A stretch of DNA of 64,000 bases, taken from a virus. A program made the translations under genes and the position numbers. This document shows, in pieces, positions 55,810-64,000 of this stretch (position 1 is its first letter; each line of letters begins with the position of its first letter). The stretch is taken from the IMG/VR virus record IMGVR_UViG_3300044695_004134, positions 62,001 through 126,000 of that record, one strand, 5' to 3'. Below the pieces are notes generated by a model that had not been told where the DNA came from, ran no database searches, and saw only the letters and a program-made list of their open reading frames with translations.

Positions 55810-56236
55810 AATCAGTACAGACTCCAATAAGGTTTCGACCCTTTATATATTCCCAATAGGAAGGACACCTTTCAGGCATGACCGCAACTGATTTGCTTGT
55901 TAATTTTTTTCCGGGATATGTCCAAATAACATCATTTGATGTTAGTGTGAAATCATCTTCTTGGTGCCAAAAATAAACATACTTGAATGGTCTACCAATT
56001 AATTCGTGTAGTGCATCTAAGTTTTTACAGTGTAGCCAAAGGCCTTGTTTGCCGATGAATTCTTCTTTGACCATATATTGTGGCTCATCATGCCCCAGCC
56101 ACCACTGGTCTTTTATCCACCAAAGATCAATCTCACAGTCATATCCTTTTTCCAACGCCAATAGGATTTGACTGGGACGATTTTCTTTTCCTTTGTCGGG
56201 TCCTTCAAATAGACCACGATGTGCAATCATTTTCAT
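55757..56236 (-). CDS. Short GDPD-like phosphodiesterase
   Basis: 159 residues. MIAHRGLFEG with ENRPSQILLALEKGYDCEIDLWW and WWLGHDEPQY gives the HRG, ENT-like and ExD/H motifs of glycerophosphodiester phosphodiesterases. It is shorter than the usual 230-residue domain, so the activity may be altered. Its place in a sugar cluster suggests trimming of a phosphodiester-linked glycan; this is inference. Confidence 0.65.
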   Translation of the reverse strand: MKMIAHRGLFEGPDKGKENRPSQILLALEKGYDCEIDLWWIKDQWWLGHDEPQYMVKEEFIGKQGLWLHCKNLDALHELIGRPFKYVYFWHQEDDFTLTSNDVIWTYPGKKLTSKSVAVMPERCPSYWEYIKGRNLIGVCTDYVEKFISETSTVSVGTS

Positions 56237-56946
56237 TGATAGAGACTCTTGTGTTTGTATTCACCAAGTGGTGTATGCATAATCGTTTTGTTAATCATAA
56301 ATTCTTCCCATGGCAATCCAAGTCTGCGGATGAATTGTTCAGAGATAACATGTGGACACAAAAGACCGGTTTCATTATAAACTTGTGGTAAGAAATGCAA
56401 CACTTTTGAAAATAGACACATTGAGAAGAAATTACCAACTTGAATCATGTCAGATGTTCCCTGACCCATATGGTTTCTATAGCCGAGTGTATAGAATTTT
56501 TGTGGATTGAAATCTGGTAATGGTTCATTGAAAGTTAAATCTGGACGCATACGAATGACTAAATCATATTGCTTACCAGTTTTAAACATATGGTCTTCAA
56601 GCATTAACATACCTGATCCAAGTTTATACAACATGGAGACAATGTTCTTGGGTACATGATAAAAGTTTTTATAAAACTCGGCACGTTTAGCAAAGTCTTC
56701 TTTGTGGTCATTATAATCTTCAACAATGAAATCGATGGGTTTGTATGTTTCAATGATTGCTTCATTATCAATCATTGGTGCATCATCAACAATTCCAGCT
56801 TCGCTGTGTGGGTCCCAGTATGCTTCATCGCCCCATGTGTGTATGAAAATATCTGGATTATATCTGTCAACGATATGTTCTTTAAAATTGGGATAAACTT
56901 GTTCCCAACAACGCATGTGACCTGTCAATACTACTGCTACGTTCAT
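56233..56946 (-). CDS. Glycosyltransferase-like protein B
   Basis: 237 residues. VVLTGHMRCW, PDIFIHTWGDEAYWD, YDLVIRMRPDLTF and EQFIRRLGLPWEEF match the layout of gene A (55084-55809), so the two are paralogues. A sugar-transfer role is inferred from the cluster. Confidence 0.6.
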   Translation of the reverse strand: MNVAVVLTGHMRCWEQVYPNFKEHIVDRYNPDIFIHTWGDEAYWDPHSEAGIVDDAPMIDNEAIIETYKPIDFIVEDYNDHKEDFAKRAEFYKNFYHVPKNIVSMLYKLGSGMLMLEDHMFKTGKQYDLVIRMRPDLTFNEPLPDFNPQKFYTLGYRNHMGQGTSDMIQVGNFFSMCLFSKVLHFLPQVYNETGLLCPHVISEQFIRRLGLPWEEFMINKTIMHTPLGEYKHKSLYQ

Positions 56947-57554
56947 GTTTTCCTCACGAAATATAAATTATCTTCATTCACTTGTGACGTAATTTTATCA
57001 ATCACAAATCCATTCTGTTCCAAAAAGTCAAGTGCTTCCTGTTTGGTGTGTTGTCCTTTATATAGACTAACTTCCTCTGACTGTGGAACTTCAACAACAC
57101 CAGATTGTACCATCGATATTTTTTCACCAAGGCCTTTGAGTACAGCTAAGTCTGAACCTTGTGCATCAATATGTAAGTGGTCGATACAAGTAATTTCGGA
57201 TGCAAAAATTGTTAACCAAGTATCAAGCCTATAAACATTAATTTTCTTTGAGCCACGTACAACAAAGTCTGTGCGACCCGGCCATGTTTCGGATAAATTG
57301 TCTGAAAAATCATTAAGTGATGCTGAACCAGTGTCACCTTCAACCATATGGAAATCTGCTTCACCATCAAAATCGGAGATAGCTTGTTCGTAAACATGAT
57401 AACGGTCTTTCATGTTTCTCGCTTCTGCCGCAATACGTAGCAGTCTAGCAAGTTCAGGTGTAGGTTCAAACGCATAACAAATAACATTTGGATTATGCTG
57501 TGTCACATTAAGCGAGTCTTGGCCGTGATGGGCACCAACATCAAATAAAATCAT
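56943..57554 (-). CDS. FkbM-family methyltransferase
   Basis: 203 residues. MILFDVGAHHGQDSLN (SAM-binding), CYAFEPTPELARLL and DHLHIDAQGSDLAVLKGLG (FkbM acidic motif) are clear. Probably methylates a sugar hydroxyl. ATGA overlap with gene B. Confidence 0.85.
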   Translation of the reverse strand: MILFDVGAHHGQDSLNVTQHNPNVICYAFEPTPELARLLRIAAEARNMKDRYHVYEQAISDFDGEADFHMVEGDTGSASLNDFSDNLSETWPGRTDFVVRGSKKINVYRLDTWLTIFASEITCIDHLHIDAQGSDLAVLKGLGEKISMVQSGVVEVPQSEEVSLYKGQHTKQEALDFLEQNGFVIDKITSQVNEDNLYFVRKT

Positions 57555-57556
57555 TT

Positions 57557-58939
57557 TTACTCCTTGTGATTGTCCAAGAAGTAATTCAGGTCTTCAGGTG
57601 TACCGATACCCCACATCTTCTCAATATTTTTAACACGAATCTTTTTACCATCACCGATTGCCTCATTGAACACGGGGCAAGTATAGAATTCACCGTTGGT
57701 TCGAATGTTCTTAGAAATCATTTGTTCAGCATACTTAACATAGTCTGAACCGTGACGCCAGTAGTAGATACCAACTGTTGCTTCATCTGAAATAACTTTC
57801 TTCTCTGCAACTTCGGATACAAAACCATTTTCATCAAGTTTTGCGTAGGACCATTTTGGATGTGTTGCTTTGAATGTTAGAATACCACCATCGATAGAAT
57901 CCGCTGAGAATGCATACATACATTCATTTGAGTTCCATTCAACGAATTGGTCTGAGTTTGCCATAACCAAAGGTGCATCATTGTCGATGTGTTCTTTAGC
58001 AAGCAAAGTCGTACAGGCGGCACCTTCCGTGATACCATCAACTTGCACAATCTTGCAACCAGGTGCAATTAGATTCAACAGGTACTTCAAATTATATGTT
58101 TCATAATGATCCTTTTGGACCAAGAAAATATAGTTTGCTTCGATGTTCAAGTTTTCAACCACAACTTGAATCATCGGCTTACCACGGACTTCAATGAGTG
58201 GTTTTGGGAAAGTGTAACCAGCTTGTGCGAAACGTGAACCAGCGCCAGCCATCGGAATCAAAACGTTCAATTTCTTGTCTCTCCATGGTAGAGACTTTTT
58301 GCTTGTACCTTCAATTGTATTCATAAGGTCATAAATCCTTTGCATCATATGTTCAGAGTTAACTTCTTTTGCATTTTCGACCGCAAGCAAATGTGCTCCA
58401 GAATCTAATGCACCTTGGCGTCCAATATGACTATCTTCCACAATAATTGTACTTTTAGGAAGTGCATTTAGCGCAGTCATACATTTCCAGTACATTTCTG
58501 GATATGGCTTCGTGCGTGATACATCCTCATTACTGACAAAATAATCAACTTCATCCATCACACCAATACTTAGTAGAGATAATTTTACAGTTTCACGAAT
58601 AGAGTTTGATGCAACTGCAATTTTATAACCACGTGCTTTAATCTGACGGAAGATAGTCTGTAGCAAATATTCTTTACAGAAGCCACGAACAAGATTAAAT
58701 GTTGCATCTTGTTTATCTTTCCAAACTTGGTCATATACGGATACAGGTAGACCTTTTTGCTCGGTCAGCATCTTCAGTTTTTTGGTCGTATTCAGACCAT
58801 CATATTTACTGAGATGTTCCTCACGTGTGATTACGAATTCTTCACCGACTTTGCGTAGTGCATCATTCAACGCATCATAATGCAACTCACGTGAATCGAT
58901 TAAGACACCATCAAGATCAAAAATAACCAATTTACTCAT
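57557..58939 (-). CDS. Fusion: HAD phosphatase plus nucleotidyltransferase
   Basis: 460 residues. N-terminal HAD domain: DLDGVLIDS (residues 8-16), VASNSIRETV and VEDSHIGRQGALDSGA. From about 225, LNVLIPMAGAGSRFAQAGYTFPKPLIEVRGKPMIQ is a sugar-nucleotide pyrophosphorylase motif with VMANSDQFVEWN. Likely makes an activated sugar after dephosphorylating or isomerising a sugar phosphate, feeding the nearby transferases. Confidence 0.85.
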   Translation of the reverse strand: MSKLVIFDLDGVLIDSRELHYDALNDALRKVGEEFVITREEHLSKYDGLNTTKKLKMLTEQKGLPVSVYDQVWKDKQDATFNLVRGFCKEYLLQTIFRQIKARGYKIAVASNSIRETVKLSLLSIGVMDEVDYFVSNEDVSRTKPYPEMYWKCMTALNALPKSTIIVEDSHIGRQGALDSGAHLLAVENAKEVNSEHMMQRIYDLMNTIEGTSKKSLPWRDKKLNVLIPMAGAGSRFAQAGYTFPKPLIEVRGKPMIQVVVENLNIEANYIFLVQKDHYETYNLKYLLNLIAPGCKIVQVDGITEGAACTTLLAKEHIDNDAPLVMANSDQFVEWNSNECMYAFSADSIDGGILTFKATHPKWSYAKLDENGFVSEVAEKKVISDEATVGIYYWRHGSDYVKYAEQMISKNIRTNGEFYTCPVFNEAIGDGKKIRVKNIEKMWGIGTPEDLNYFLDNHKE

Positions 58940-59762
58940 GTTTGTTAAACTTTCTTAGAATTGAACGAACGTCTTCAATAGGTGCATCAAGTGGCATCTT
59001 ATGAAGTTCATACATATCAGGATTTTTAAAATAAGACATTAGCAATAAACCTTGGTCATCATCAACAAGACCAATGCTCATCAAATATTCAAGTGCTTCT
59101 TTCATTTCAACAGACAAAACTTGCCATTGTTCTTTTTGTGCAACGAATACACCACCAATAATGAACACTACATTATTTTGTACAGCCTGAGAAACTTGTT
59201 GTTTTGCTTGCCTGAATTCTGGATCACGATAATTAAAATAGTGCATCAAACCTGGAGTGAAATCATATTCCCAAGTTTTATTTAAAGGAATATGTTCGTC
59301 ATCACGGCAATAACCAAAGTCAACCCAAGCGGCAAATTCATTCGTGATTAGACCACGTTCAAATGCGTCTGAAACATAGAATGCTTTGAGTGATGTAACA
59401 CCAACATAGTCTTTAGACCAGTATTCTGGATTACGAACTTGATATGGATTAATTTTTTTGACGAACTCAGGTGAGGTTTGAATTGCTTCAATCTTATCAC
59501 GGAGTTCTTTATGAATGTTGAAGTAATCGTATTCAACTACTTTAACATTAGGAGAAATTGCGGCTAAACGTGGCGCAATATCAGGTGAAGTGTAAACAAT
59601 AATTTCTGTATCAATCTCACACATGCGTGTGAAGTGGTCGATGTATTTGTCAACAGAACGCTGTAAATAATGTGGAAGTGGCCCACCATTTTTCTCTGTG
59701 TTTGTTGACCAGTCGCCACGACCGATATCATAGAAGGCAGTTACGATGCTAATTTTGCTCAT
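58932..59762 (-). CDS. HtrL/YibB-like protein
   Basis: 276 residues beginning ISIVTAFYDIGRGDWSTNTE, with YVGVTSLKAFYVSDAF and FAAWVDFGYCRD. This is the HtrL/YibB (WlaTC) pattern of LPS-associated glycosyltransferase-like proteins. Overlaps the HAD-transferase gene by 8 nt. Confidence 0.72.
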   Translation of the reverse strand: MSKISIVTAFYDIGRGDWSTNTEKNGGPLPHYLQRSVDKYIDHFTRMCEIDTEIIVYTSPDIAPRLAAISPNVKVVEYDYFNIHKELRDKIEAIQTSPEFVKKINPYQVRNPEYWSKDYVGVTSLKAFYVSDAFERGLITNEFAAWVDFGYCRDDEHIPLNKTWEYDFTPGLMHYFNYRDPEFRQAKQQVSQAVQNNVVFIIGGVFVAQKEQWQVLSVEMKEALEYLMSIGLVDDDQGLLLMSYFKNPDMYELHKMPLDAPIEDVRSILRKFNKHE

Positions 59763-59785
59763 TTCAAAGTCCCATATTTATTAAA

Positions 59786-60682
59786 TTATGATTTATACAA
59801 AAAGTATTTAGGCGAACTGCCGGTATTTGTTTCCGCCGTGAGATTTGTTCCATATTTTTTAGAGAAATATTCCATCCATTCTGGAACACGGTCGTATTGA
59901 TGCACAATAACAAAAGGAATTCCGTCAGAGTTTATAATACGTCCATCTTCTGTAATTGTAGGTGCTTCTTCCAATAAATAAGGTTTCAGTTTTTCCACAA
60001 GGTCGGGTTTGTTTGACACATGTGCATTCACAGCCCATGCATCCTTTAATCTCGTCACATGTGTTTTAGTACTCCAGATTTTTGTACCTAACAACATATT
60101 GTAAGCGGCTTGGTCGCAAACCCAATCAGCACGATTGAGTGAGAATTGATATAGATAGAAACATAATTCTCTAATCAATTCAGAACGTCCTGCTAGAACA
60201 CCAACGTTACATATTTCATTTTCTTTCACTTCGTTATAGAAATAATCACCAAAGTTTTTGCGAATGTTTTCTCTGTTCCAGTCCTCATCTTTTACTTTGA
60301 TAGACTCTGACGATGCAACAAGTCCTGTTGCATACATTGGATCAATATAACCTTCGAGATATTCAAAAGGATTTGATTGGAATATAACATCACGAACATC
60401 AGTTGAAACGACATAACGATACACCCCTTCATTCTCTTTCAAGAAATTATAGATGTGTATGAATCGTTGCATATGGATCATCATCTTGTCATTGTGTGGA
60501 ACTGGTATGACAATAACACCTTCTTCAATCAACTTCTTTACCAATTCAGGTGTAGTTCCAATTGCAAATAGAATTGTGTCACCTGTGAAGCCGGTGTCTT
60601 TGATAGATTGTACCCAAGGTTTGAGTACGTCATAATCTGTGTAGTTATTAAATGCGCCTATTATTAGGTCTTTTTGCGCCAT
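59786..60682 (-). CDS. Nucleotide-sugar transferase-like protein
   Basis: 298 residues. DLIIGAFNNYTDYDVLKPWVQSI, VSTDVRDVIFQSNPFEYL (DxRD-type) and CNVGVLAGRSELIRELCF match GT-A-like enzymes common in bacterial surface clusters. Acceptor unknown. Confidence 0.65.
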   Translation of the reverse strand: MAQKDLIIGAFNNYTDYDVLKPWVQSIKDTGFTGDTILFAIGTTPELVKKLIEEGVIVIPVPHNDKMMIHMQRFIHIYNFLKENEGVYRYVVSTDVRDVIFQSNPFEYLEGYIDPMYATGLVASSESIKVKDEDWNRENIRKNFGDYFYNEVKENEICNVGVLAGRSELIRELCFYLYQFSLNRADWVCDQAAYNMLLGTKIWSTKTHVTRLKDAWAVNAHVSNKPDLVEKLKPYLLEEAPTITEDGRIINSDGIPFVIVHQYDRVPEWMEYFSKKYGTNLTAETNTGSSPKYFLYKS

Positions 60683-61398
60683 GGGTATTCTCCATTCATT
60701 CTCTGTTTCATCACTTCATTTCCTTTAATAAAGAAAACATCTTGTACCGAATCTGCTCGGCTTGCTACCCTGTAGTTTACAGTATACTCACCATTCGTGT
60801 CAAATTTTTTACACATCTGCATCATAAATGGTGATAGAATTCTATCAACTTCTGGTTGCTCCTGTGGGTGCCTTGCACGGCGATACCAGTAAGGAGAGAA
60901 TTGAATTGCCGCCGCTTTGGGAATCATAAAGCAATTCACATCAATAAATTTATCATTGATAACCGAGGTCCATTTACCAAGAGATTCACAATCATCATTA
61001 CATATGTATGTACCCTCTTGTGATACAATTTTTCTGAGGGAATAAGCCCATTCATTGCCATGTTGAATAACATCAACAAGAGATTCGATATGATGATCTT
61101 CATACCAATTATCTTGGTCAAGGAAACAGATATACTCACCCTCTGCAATATAAGACATTCCACCATAAATTCTATGGCCATTGTATTGATCGTAACCTGT
61201 ATTATATGGGAGTGAGAATGCTGTGGAACGTGTTGCACCTTCCATGAGTTGTGTGGCTCTTGCACCATACTTGTCGAACCCGTCAACAACAACAAGGTGT
61301 TGTATGTTTTGGTATGTTTGTCTGTCGATTGATTTCAATACATCACTTAATTGGTCACTAGCCGTAGTTGGCGTAATGACCGTCACCAATGGTTTCAT
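60664..61398 (-). CDS. Family 2 glycosyltransferase
   Basis: 244 residues. MKPLVTVITPTTASDQLSDVL (GT2 opening) and YICFLDQDNWYEDHHIESL (DxD) are plain. The C-terminal region DKFIDVNCFMIPKAAAIQF supports the GT2 call. Overlaps the upstream transferase by 19 nt. Confidence 0.82.
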   Translation of the reverse strand: MKPLVTVITPTTASDQLSDVLKSIDRQTYQNIQHLVVVDGFDKYGARATQLMEGATRSTAFSLPYNTGYDQYNGHRIYGGMSYIAEGEYICFLDQDNWYEDHHIESLVDVIQHGNEWAYSLRKIVSQEGTYICNDDCESLGKWTSVINDKFIDVNCFMIPKAAAIQFSPYWYRRARHPQEQPEVDRILSPFMMQMCKKFDTNGEYTVNYRVASRADSVQDVFFIKGNEVMKQRMNGEYPWRKKT

Positions 61399-61401
61399 AA
61401 T

Positions 61402-61683
61402 TTAGCTCCGTGTCACCTTAAGAATTTTCTGTATCTGTGCTTCAATAACTGGTCCACGATTTGGCCACTTAATGATTGGTTGATCCGCAGTTTTGAGTAG
61501 TTTCATCAAAAAAGGAATGATAAGTTTTTCAGCCTCGGCCAGTCTTGCTTTGTACTGTTCTACTGTATCTTGTTTTTGTGAAATGAGAGAGTTATATTCT
61601 TCTTCATCGGTAGCGGTGAATCCGAAATCAAAATCATCATCATATTCATTGAGAATTTTTTGGGTATCTTTGTCTAGTGGCAT
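61402..61683 (-). CDS. Conserved T4-like phage protein
   Basis: 93 residues. LAEAEKLIIPFLMKLLKTADQPIIKWPNRGPVIEAQIQKILKVTRS is a conserved ending of a short T4-like protein; the N-terminus is very acidic. Role unknown; may be structural. ATG follows the upstream gene. Confidence 0.65.
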   Translation of the reverse strand: MPLDKDTQKILNEYDDDFDFGFTATDEEEYNSLISQKQDTVEQYKARLAEAEKLIIPFLMKLLKTADQPIIKWPNRGPVIEAQIQKILKVTRS

Positions 61684-61684
61684 A

Positions 61685-62434
61685 TTAAATAAAACAGGAG
61701 AGATTTAGTTGGTCTTTTCTAATTGTAACAGATTTTCCGTCAACTGGCGCTATATTAAATGGTGATTTTTTATTTGCGGGTATTGAGAACTGCATTTCAA
61801 ATGTAAACTGGTAATTACCCCCACCTTTGTATTGTACACGGGCTCGATATGTTGCCTTAGCTGATTTACCAAACATTGGAACATCTTTTAACTTTAATGG
61901 ATTTTTAGAACCCATCAAATAGAAACCATGTGTACCAACATTCACATAAAACGTATCTTTTTTATTGTAGTATTCTTCAATCTTGCTTGCCGCAATTTCA
62001 CCACGAATATCTGAAAATGTATCACGGTCTCTTTCATATCTCTGCTGGTTTGTTAATTTACCAGCAGTGGCTTCCCATAACAAATCTTTATCTCTTTTAA
62101 ATGGAATTTCTTTCCATTGTTTTTTTATAATATCGAACAGTCCGACTTCTTCTGCTAAATCGGCGATGAATTGTTTTTCATCATCATCTTTTTTAATGTC
62201 ACCAAATTTCCATGGATTCTTTTTGTCTTTACTGTCATATTTCATCACAAGAGAACCGGCTGATGCGGCGGTGATTTTTAATTCACAACCAGCCTTCTTC
62301 TTTTTATATTCAAGCATCAGGTCTGGCTGGTCACTGCCAGCGCCAGCAGGAATAAAATTCTTAGGTACAAACCCCAAAGGTTTTAATATATCTGCGGCAT
62401 TCACTTCGTATTGAAAACCTTGTTGTGCGGCCAT
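61685..62434 (-). CDS. Putative PD-(D/E)XK-like late protein
   Basis: 249 residues from MAAQQGFQYEVNAADILKPLG; an earlier ATG exists, but TATAAATA at 62457-62464 places the late transcript start just upstream of 62434. QPDLMLEYKKKKAGCELKITAASAGSL gives the D...ExK of a PD-(D/E)XK-type fold. Late expression suggests a role in DNA processing or the virion. Confidence 0.6.
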   Translation of the reverse strand: MAAQQGFQYEVNAADILKPLGFVPKNFIPAGAGSDQPDLMLEYKKKKAGCELKITAASAGSLVMKYDSKDKKNPWKFGDIKKDDDEKQFIADLAEEVGLFDIIKKQWKEIPFKRDKDLLWEATAGKLTNQQRYERDRDTFSDIRGEIAASKIEEYYNKKDTFYVNVGTHGFYLMGSKNPLKLKDVPMFGKSAKATYRARVQYKGGGNYQFTFEMQFSIPANKKSPFNIAPVDGKSVTIRKDQLNLSCFI

Positions 62435-62456
62435 GTATAAACACTCCAAATGAAAG

Positions 62457-62464
62457 TATTTATA
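62457..62464 (-). promoter_or_regulatory. T4-type late promoter TATAAATA
   Basis: Exact octamer on the - strand, overlapping the end of the helicase gene by 5 nt, 22 nt before the ATG at 62434. Confidence 0.82.
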
Positions 62465-63860
62465 CTTTGAACCCTCCAAAATCTTTCTTCTTGAAGTTAC
62501 CATTTTGTTGTTGTGGAGGTCTTTGTGTTGGATTGTGTCCGGCATCAGCTAGACCAGATTGTGCATCTTGTTCCACATCATACAGCTTCATCTTAGACCT
62601 GTCAACACCGAGTACGAATCTTTTGAATTTTGATGGATCGGAATATCTATTCTTCAACTGTTTCACCATAATCTGACCGAGTGCTTCAAGTTCTTCGGAA
62701 GAAATGAGAGCAAACATCAAGTCAGCGGTTGCTGGCAAACCGAAACTTTCACTTGTATCTTCGAGTCCGGGGTCGGATGAAGTAAAACCGGACCGTGTTG
62801 TTTGTGTAGCAGATACAACTGGGACTCCGAATTCAACGGCAAGTCCTCGCAATTCCTCTGCAATGGATTTAACATAAGTGTATGAGTTGATGTTTGCACC
62901 TGCCTTAATCCTCGATGAACAACAAATATTAAGATAATCAATGAAGATAATATCAGGTACAAAAGATTTTTTAAGGTTAAGTTCATTTAACAAGGTTCTA
63001 AAATGTACAGCAGATGCAGATGCTGTTGGATATTCTTTAATAATTAATTTACCTGTAGTCATCTCTTTGACACGCTTGACCTTTTTATCATACAGGTCTT
63101 TGGGAAGTTGAATCAAATCATCAATAGAAACGTTCAGTAAGTTTGCATCAATACGTTCTGCAATCTTTTCTTCTGCCATTTCCATTGTGATATACAATAC
63201 GTTCTTACCTTGTGACATAGCACCAGCGGCGACATGACACATAAAAAGGGACTTACCAACACCAGTGCCAGCCAAGGCGATATTAAGGGTTTTCTTAGGT
63301 AGACCACCCTTCGTGATTTTGTTGAAGTAGTCAAGGTCGAACGGAATTCGTTCTTCTGTTCGGTGATAGAATTCATATCGCCCATCAGAGTCCTCCAAGT
63401 AATCGTGACCAACAGAGTTATCAAAACTTACTGCAAGTGCATCGGATAGAATTTTAGGAATCGCACCCTTGTCATTGGTCTTATCTTTACCATCAAGGAT
63501 GGAAATAGAATTTAAGACTGCATTATAAATGGCTTTTTCCTGGCAGAACTTTTCAGTTTTGTCGATGAGCCAATTGTTATCAGTTTTTTGTTCCGTCTTT
63601 GAAGATTGTTCAATTTCTTGTAGATAAGTTTCGCACTTCTCCACTTCTTCATTTGTGAGATTACGCCTCTCTTTGATGGCCAATGTAATCGCTTCAACTG
63701 ATGGTGTACTATTGTAAGCATTTGTAAATGATAAGATTTCATCATAAATTACCTTTTCGGACCTGTCTGTGAAGTATTCATCTTTGAGGAACGGTAAAGA
63801 CTTCCTCAAATAATCTTCATTCGTTATCAGGTTCCTCAGAATAGTCTGTTCCAACTTCAT
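62460..63860 (-). CDS. 41: Replicative DNA helicase (T4 gp41/DnaB-like)
   Basis: 466 residues from MKLEQTILRNLITNEDYLRK; longer readings overlap the upstream gene. Walker A GTGVGKS (about residues 195-202), NVLYITMEMAEEKIAERID, Walker B PDIIFIDYLNICCS, and SATQTTRSGFTSSDPGLEDTSESFGLPATADLMF match gp41/DnaB-type replicative helicases. Works with the gp61-like primase at the fork. Confidence 0.92.
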   Translation of the reverse strand: MKLEQTILRNLITNEDYLRKSLPFLKDEYFTDRSEKVIYDEILSFTNAYNSTPSVEAITLAIKERRNLTNEEVEKCETYLQEIEQSSKTEQKTDNNWLIDKTEKFCQEKAIYNAVLNSISILDGKDKTNDKGAIPKILSDALAVSFDNSVGHDYLEDSDGRYEFYHRTEERIPFDLDYFNKITKGGLPKKTLNIALAGTGVGKSLFMCHVAAGAMSQGKNVLYITMEMAEEKIAERIDANLLNVSIDDLIQLPKDLYDKKVKRVKEMTTGKLIIKEYPTASASAVHFRTLLNELNLKKSFVPDIIFIDYLNICCSSRIKAGANINSYTYVKSIAEELRGLAVEFGVPVVSATQTTRSGFTSSDPGLEDTSESFGLPATADLMFALISSEELEALGQIMVKQLKNRYSDPSKFKRFVLGVDRSKMKLYDVEQDAQSGLADAGHNPTQRPPQQQNGNFKKKDFGGFKV

Positions 63861-64000
63861 CAATAATTCCTTTATCAATATTATTTGACATGATACTAAC
63901 CAAAACATCACCAATGTGATTCTTGAAATTCATGTCAGTTTCAAGTTCTTCTTTTAGTAAAGGAGACTCTAACACATTATACACGAATTGGAGATAGATG
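63817..64000 (-). CDS. Partial hypothetical protein (C-terminus)
   Basis: Frame open to the right edge: ..YLQFVYNVLESPLLKEELE then MNFKNHIGDVLVSI and ..SEEPDNE. Acidic. It overlaps the helicase start by 44 nt, so it belongs to a gene just upstream of the helicase, in a position occupied by a small replication gene in other T4-like phages. Confidence 0.5.
   Translation of the reverse strand, partial: IYLQFVYNVLESPLLKEELETDMNFKNHIGDVLVSIMSNNIDKGIIDEVGTDYSEEPDNE

Noticed and set aside
59775-59782. AATAAATA as a late promoter for the HtrL-like gene
   Set aside because: Only about 12 nt separate it from the ATG, leaving no room for a ribosome site after the transcription start.
1-64000. CRISPR arrays, transposases or integrase sites
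   Set aside because: No regular spacer-repeat arrays, insertion-sequence ends or recombinase genes were seen.

Overview
The window looks like part of a large, lytic, T4-like tailed phage (myovirus-type) genome. Markers include a T4 gp41-type replicative helicase, a gp61-type primase, a T4-type RNase H/flap nuclease, PhoH, class I ribonucleotide reductase (NrdA/NrdB) with a thioredoxin, ThyX, two MazG-like proteins, T4-style late promoters (TATAAATA), and tightly packed genes with ATGA/TAATG overlaps. The host is probably a Gram-negative bacterium: there is a spanin-like pair, several LPS-type sugar enzymes, and clear sigma70-type early promoters with a TTGCCA -35. No photosynthesis gene, tRNA, transposase or CRISPR array was seen. 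Most of the window is AT-rich by eye, but about 22.9-27.7 kb is clearly more GC-rich.

Layout. 0-10 kb: three 2-oxoglutarate/Fe(II) oxygenase-like genes; a + strand tail-fibre gene with an S74 autoprocessing chaperone domain behind a late promoter; two GT25-like genes (one fused to a methyltransferase); a nuclease, PhoH, another oxygenase, a MazG-like protein and a GT2 enzyme. 10-23 kb: a dense run of small early genes on the - strand, including a BCS1-like AAA+ ATPase, a CobS/MoxR-like AAA+ ATPase, a P-loop kinase, a DEDDh exonuclease and five paralogues ending in HFGVEE. 23.2-23.66 kb: a non-coding stretch with two perfect DnaA boxes and 10-bp direct repeats, a candidate origin. 23.6-27.7 kb: GC-richer early modules with a third AAA+ ATPase, divergent promoters at 25.6-25.8 kb, and a + strand run including a GP88-family protein, closed by a terminator. 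28-34.6 kb: small genes, a fifth oxygenase, a CobT-like zincin/vWA protein (plausible partner of the CobS-like ATPase) and RNase H. 34.6-43 kb: nucleotide metabolism and primase. 43-46 kb: lysis cassette with GH19 endolysin. 46-55 kb: structural or internal head proteins, five of which begin with a sequence resembling the T4 capsid-targeting signal and some of which carry enzyme domains. 55-61.4 kb: a sugar-modification cluster. 61.4-64 kb: a late gene, the replicative helicase and a truncated gene.

How it may fit together. The early block carries many sigma70-like promoters, some placed so close to the ATG that leaderless mRNA is predicted, and several paired with a TTGACC-N5-GGTCAA palindrome. 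The middle genes supply dNTPs and replication functions. Late promoters drive the fibre gene, a structural gene and a putative nuclease-like gene. The most unusual signals are the leaderless and palindrome-bearing promoters, promoter -35 boxes embedded in terminators, the candidate origin, the HFGVEE tail that doubles as a Shine-Dalgarno/start junction, and the group of putatively capsid-targeted enzymes. All functional calls come from motif and family recognition by eye; no database search was run.
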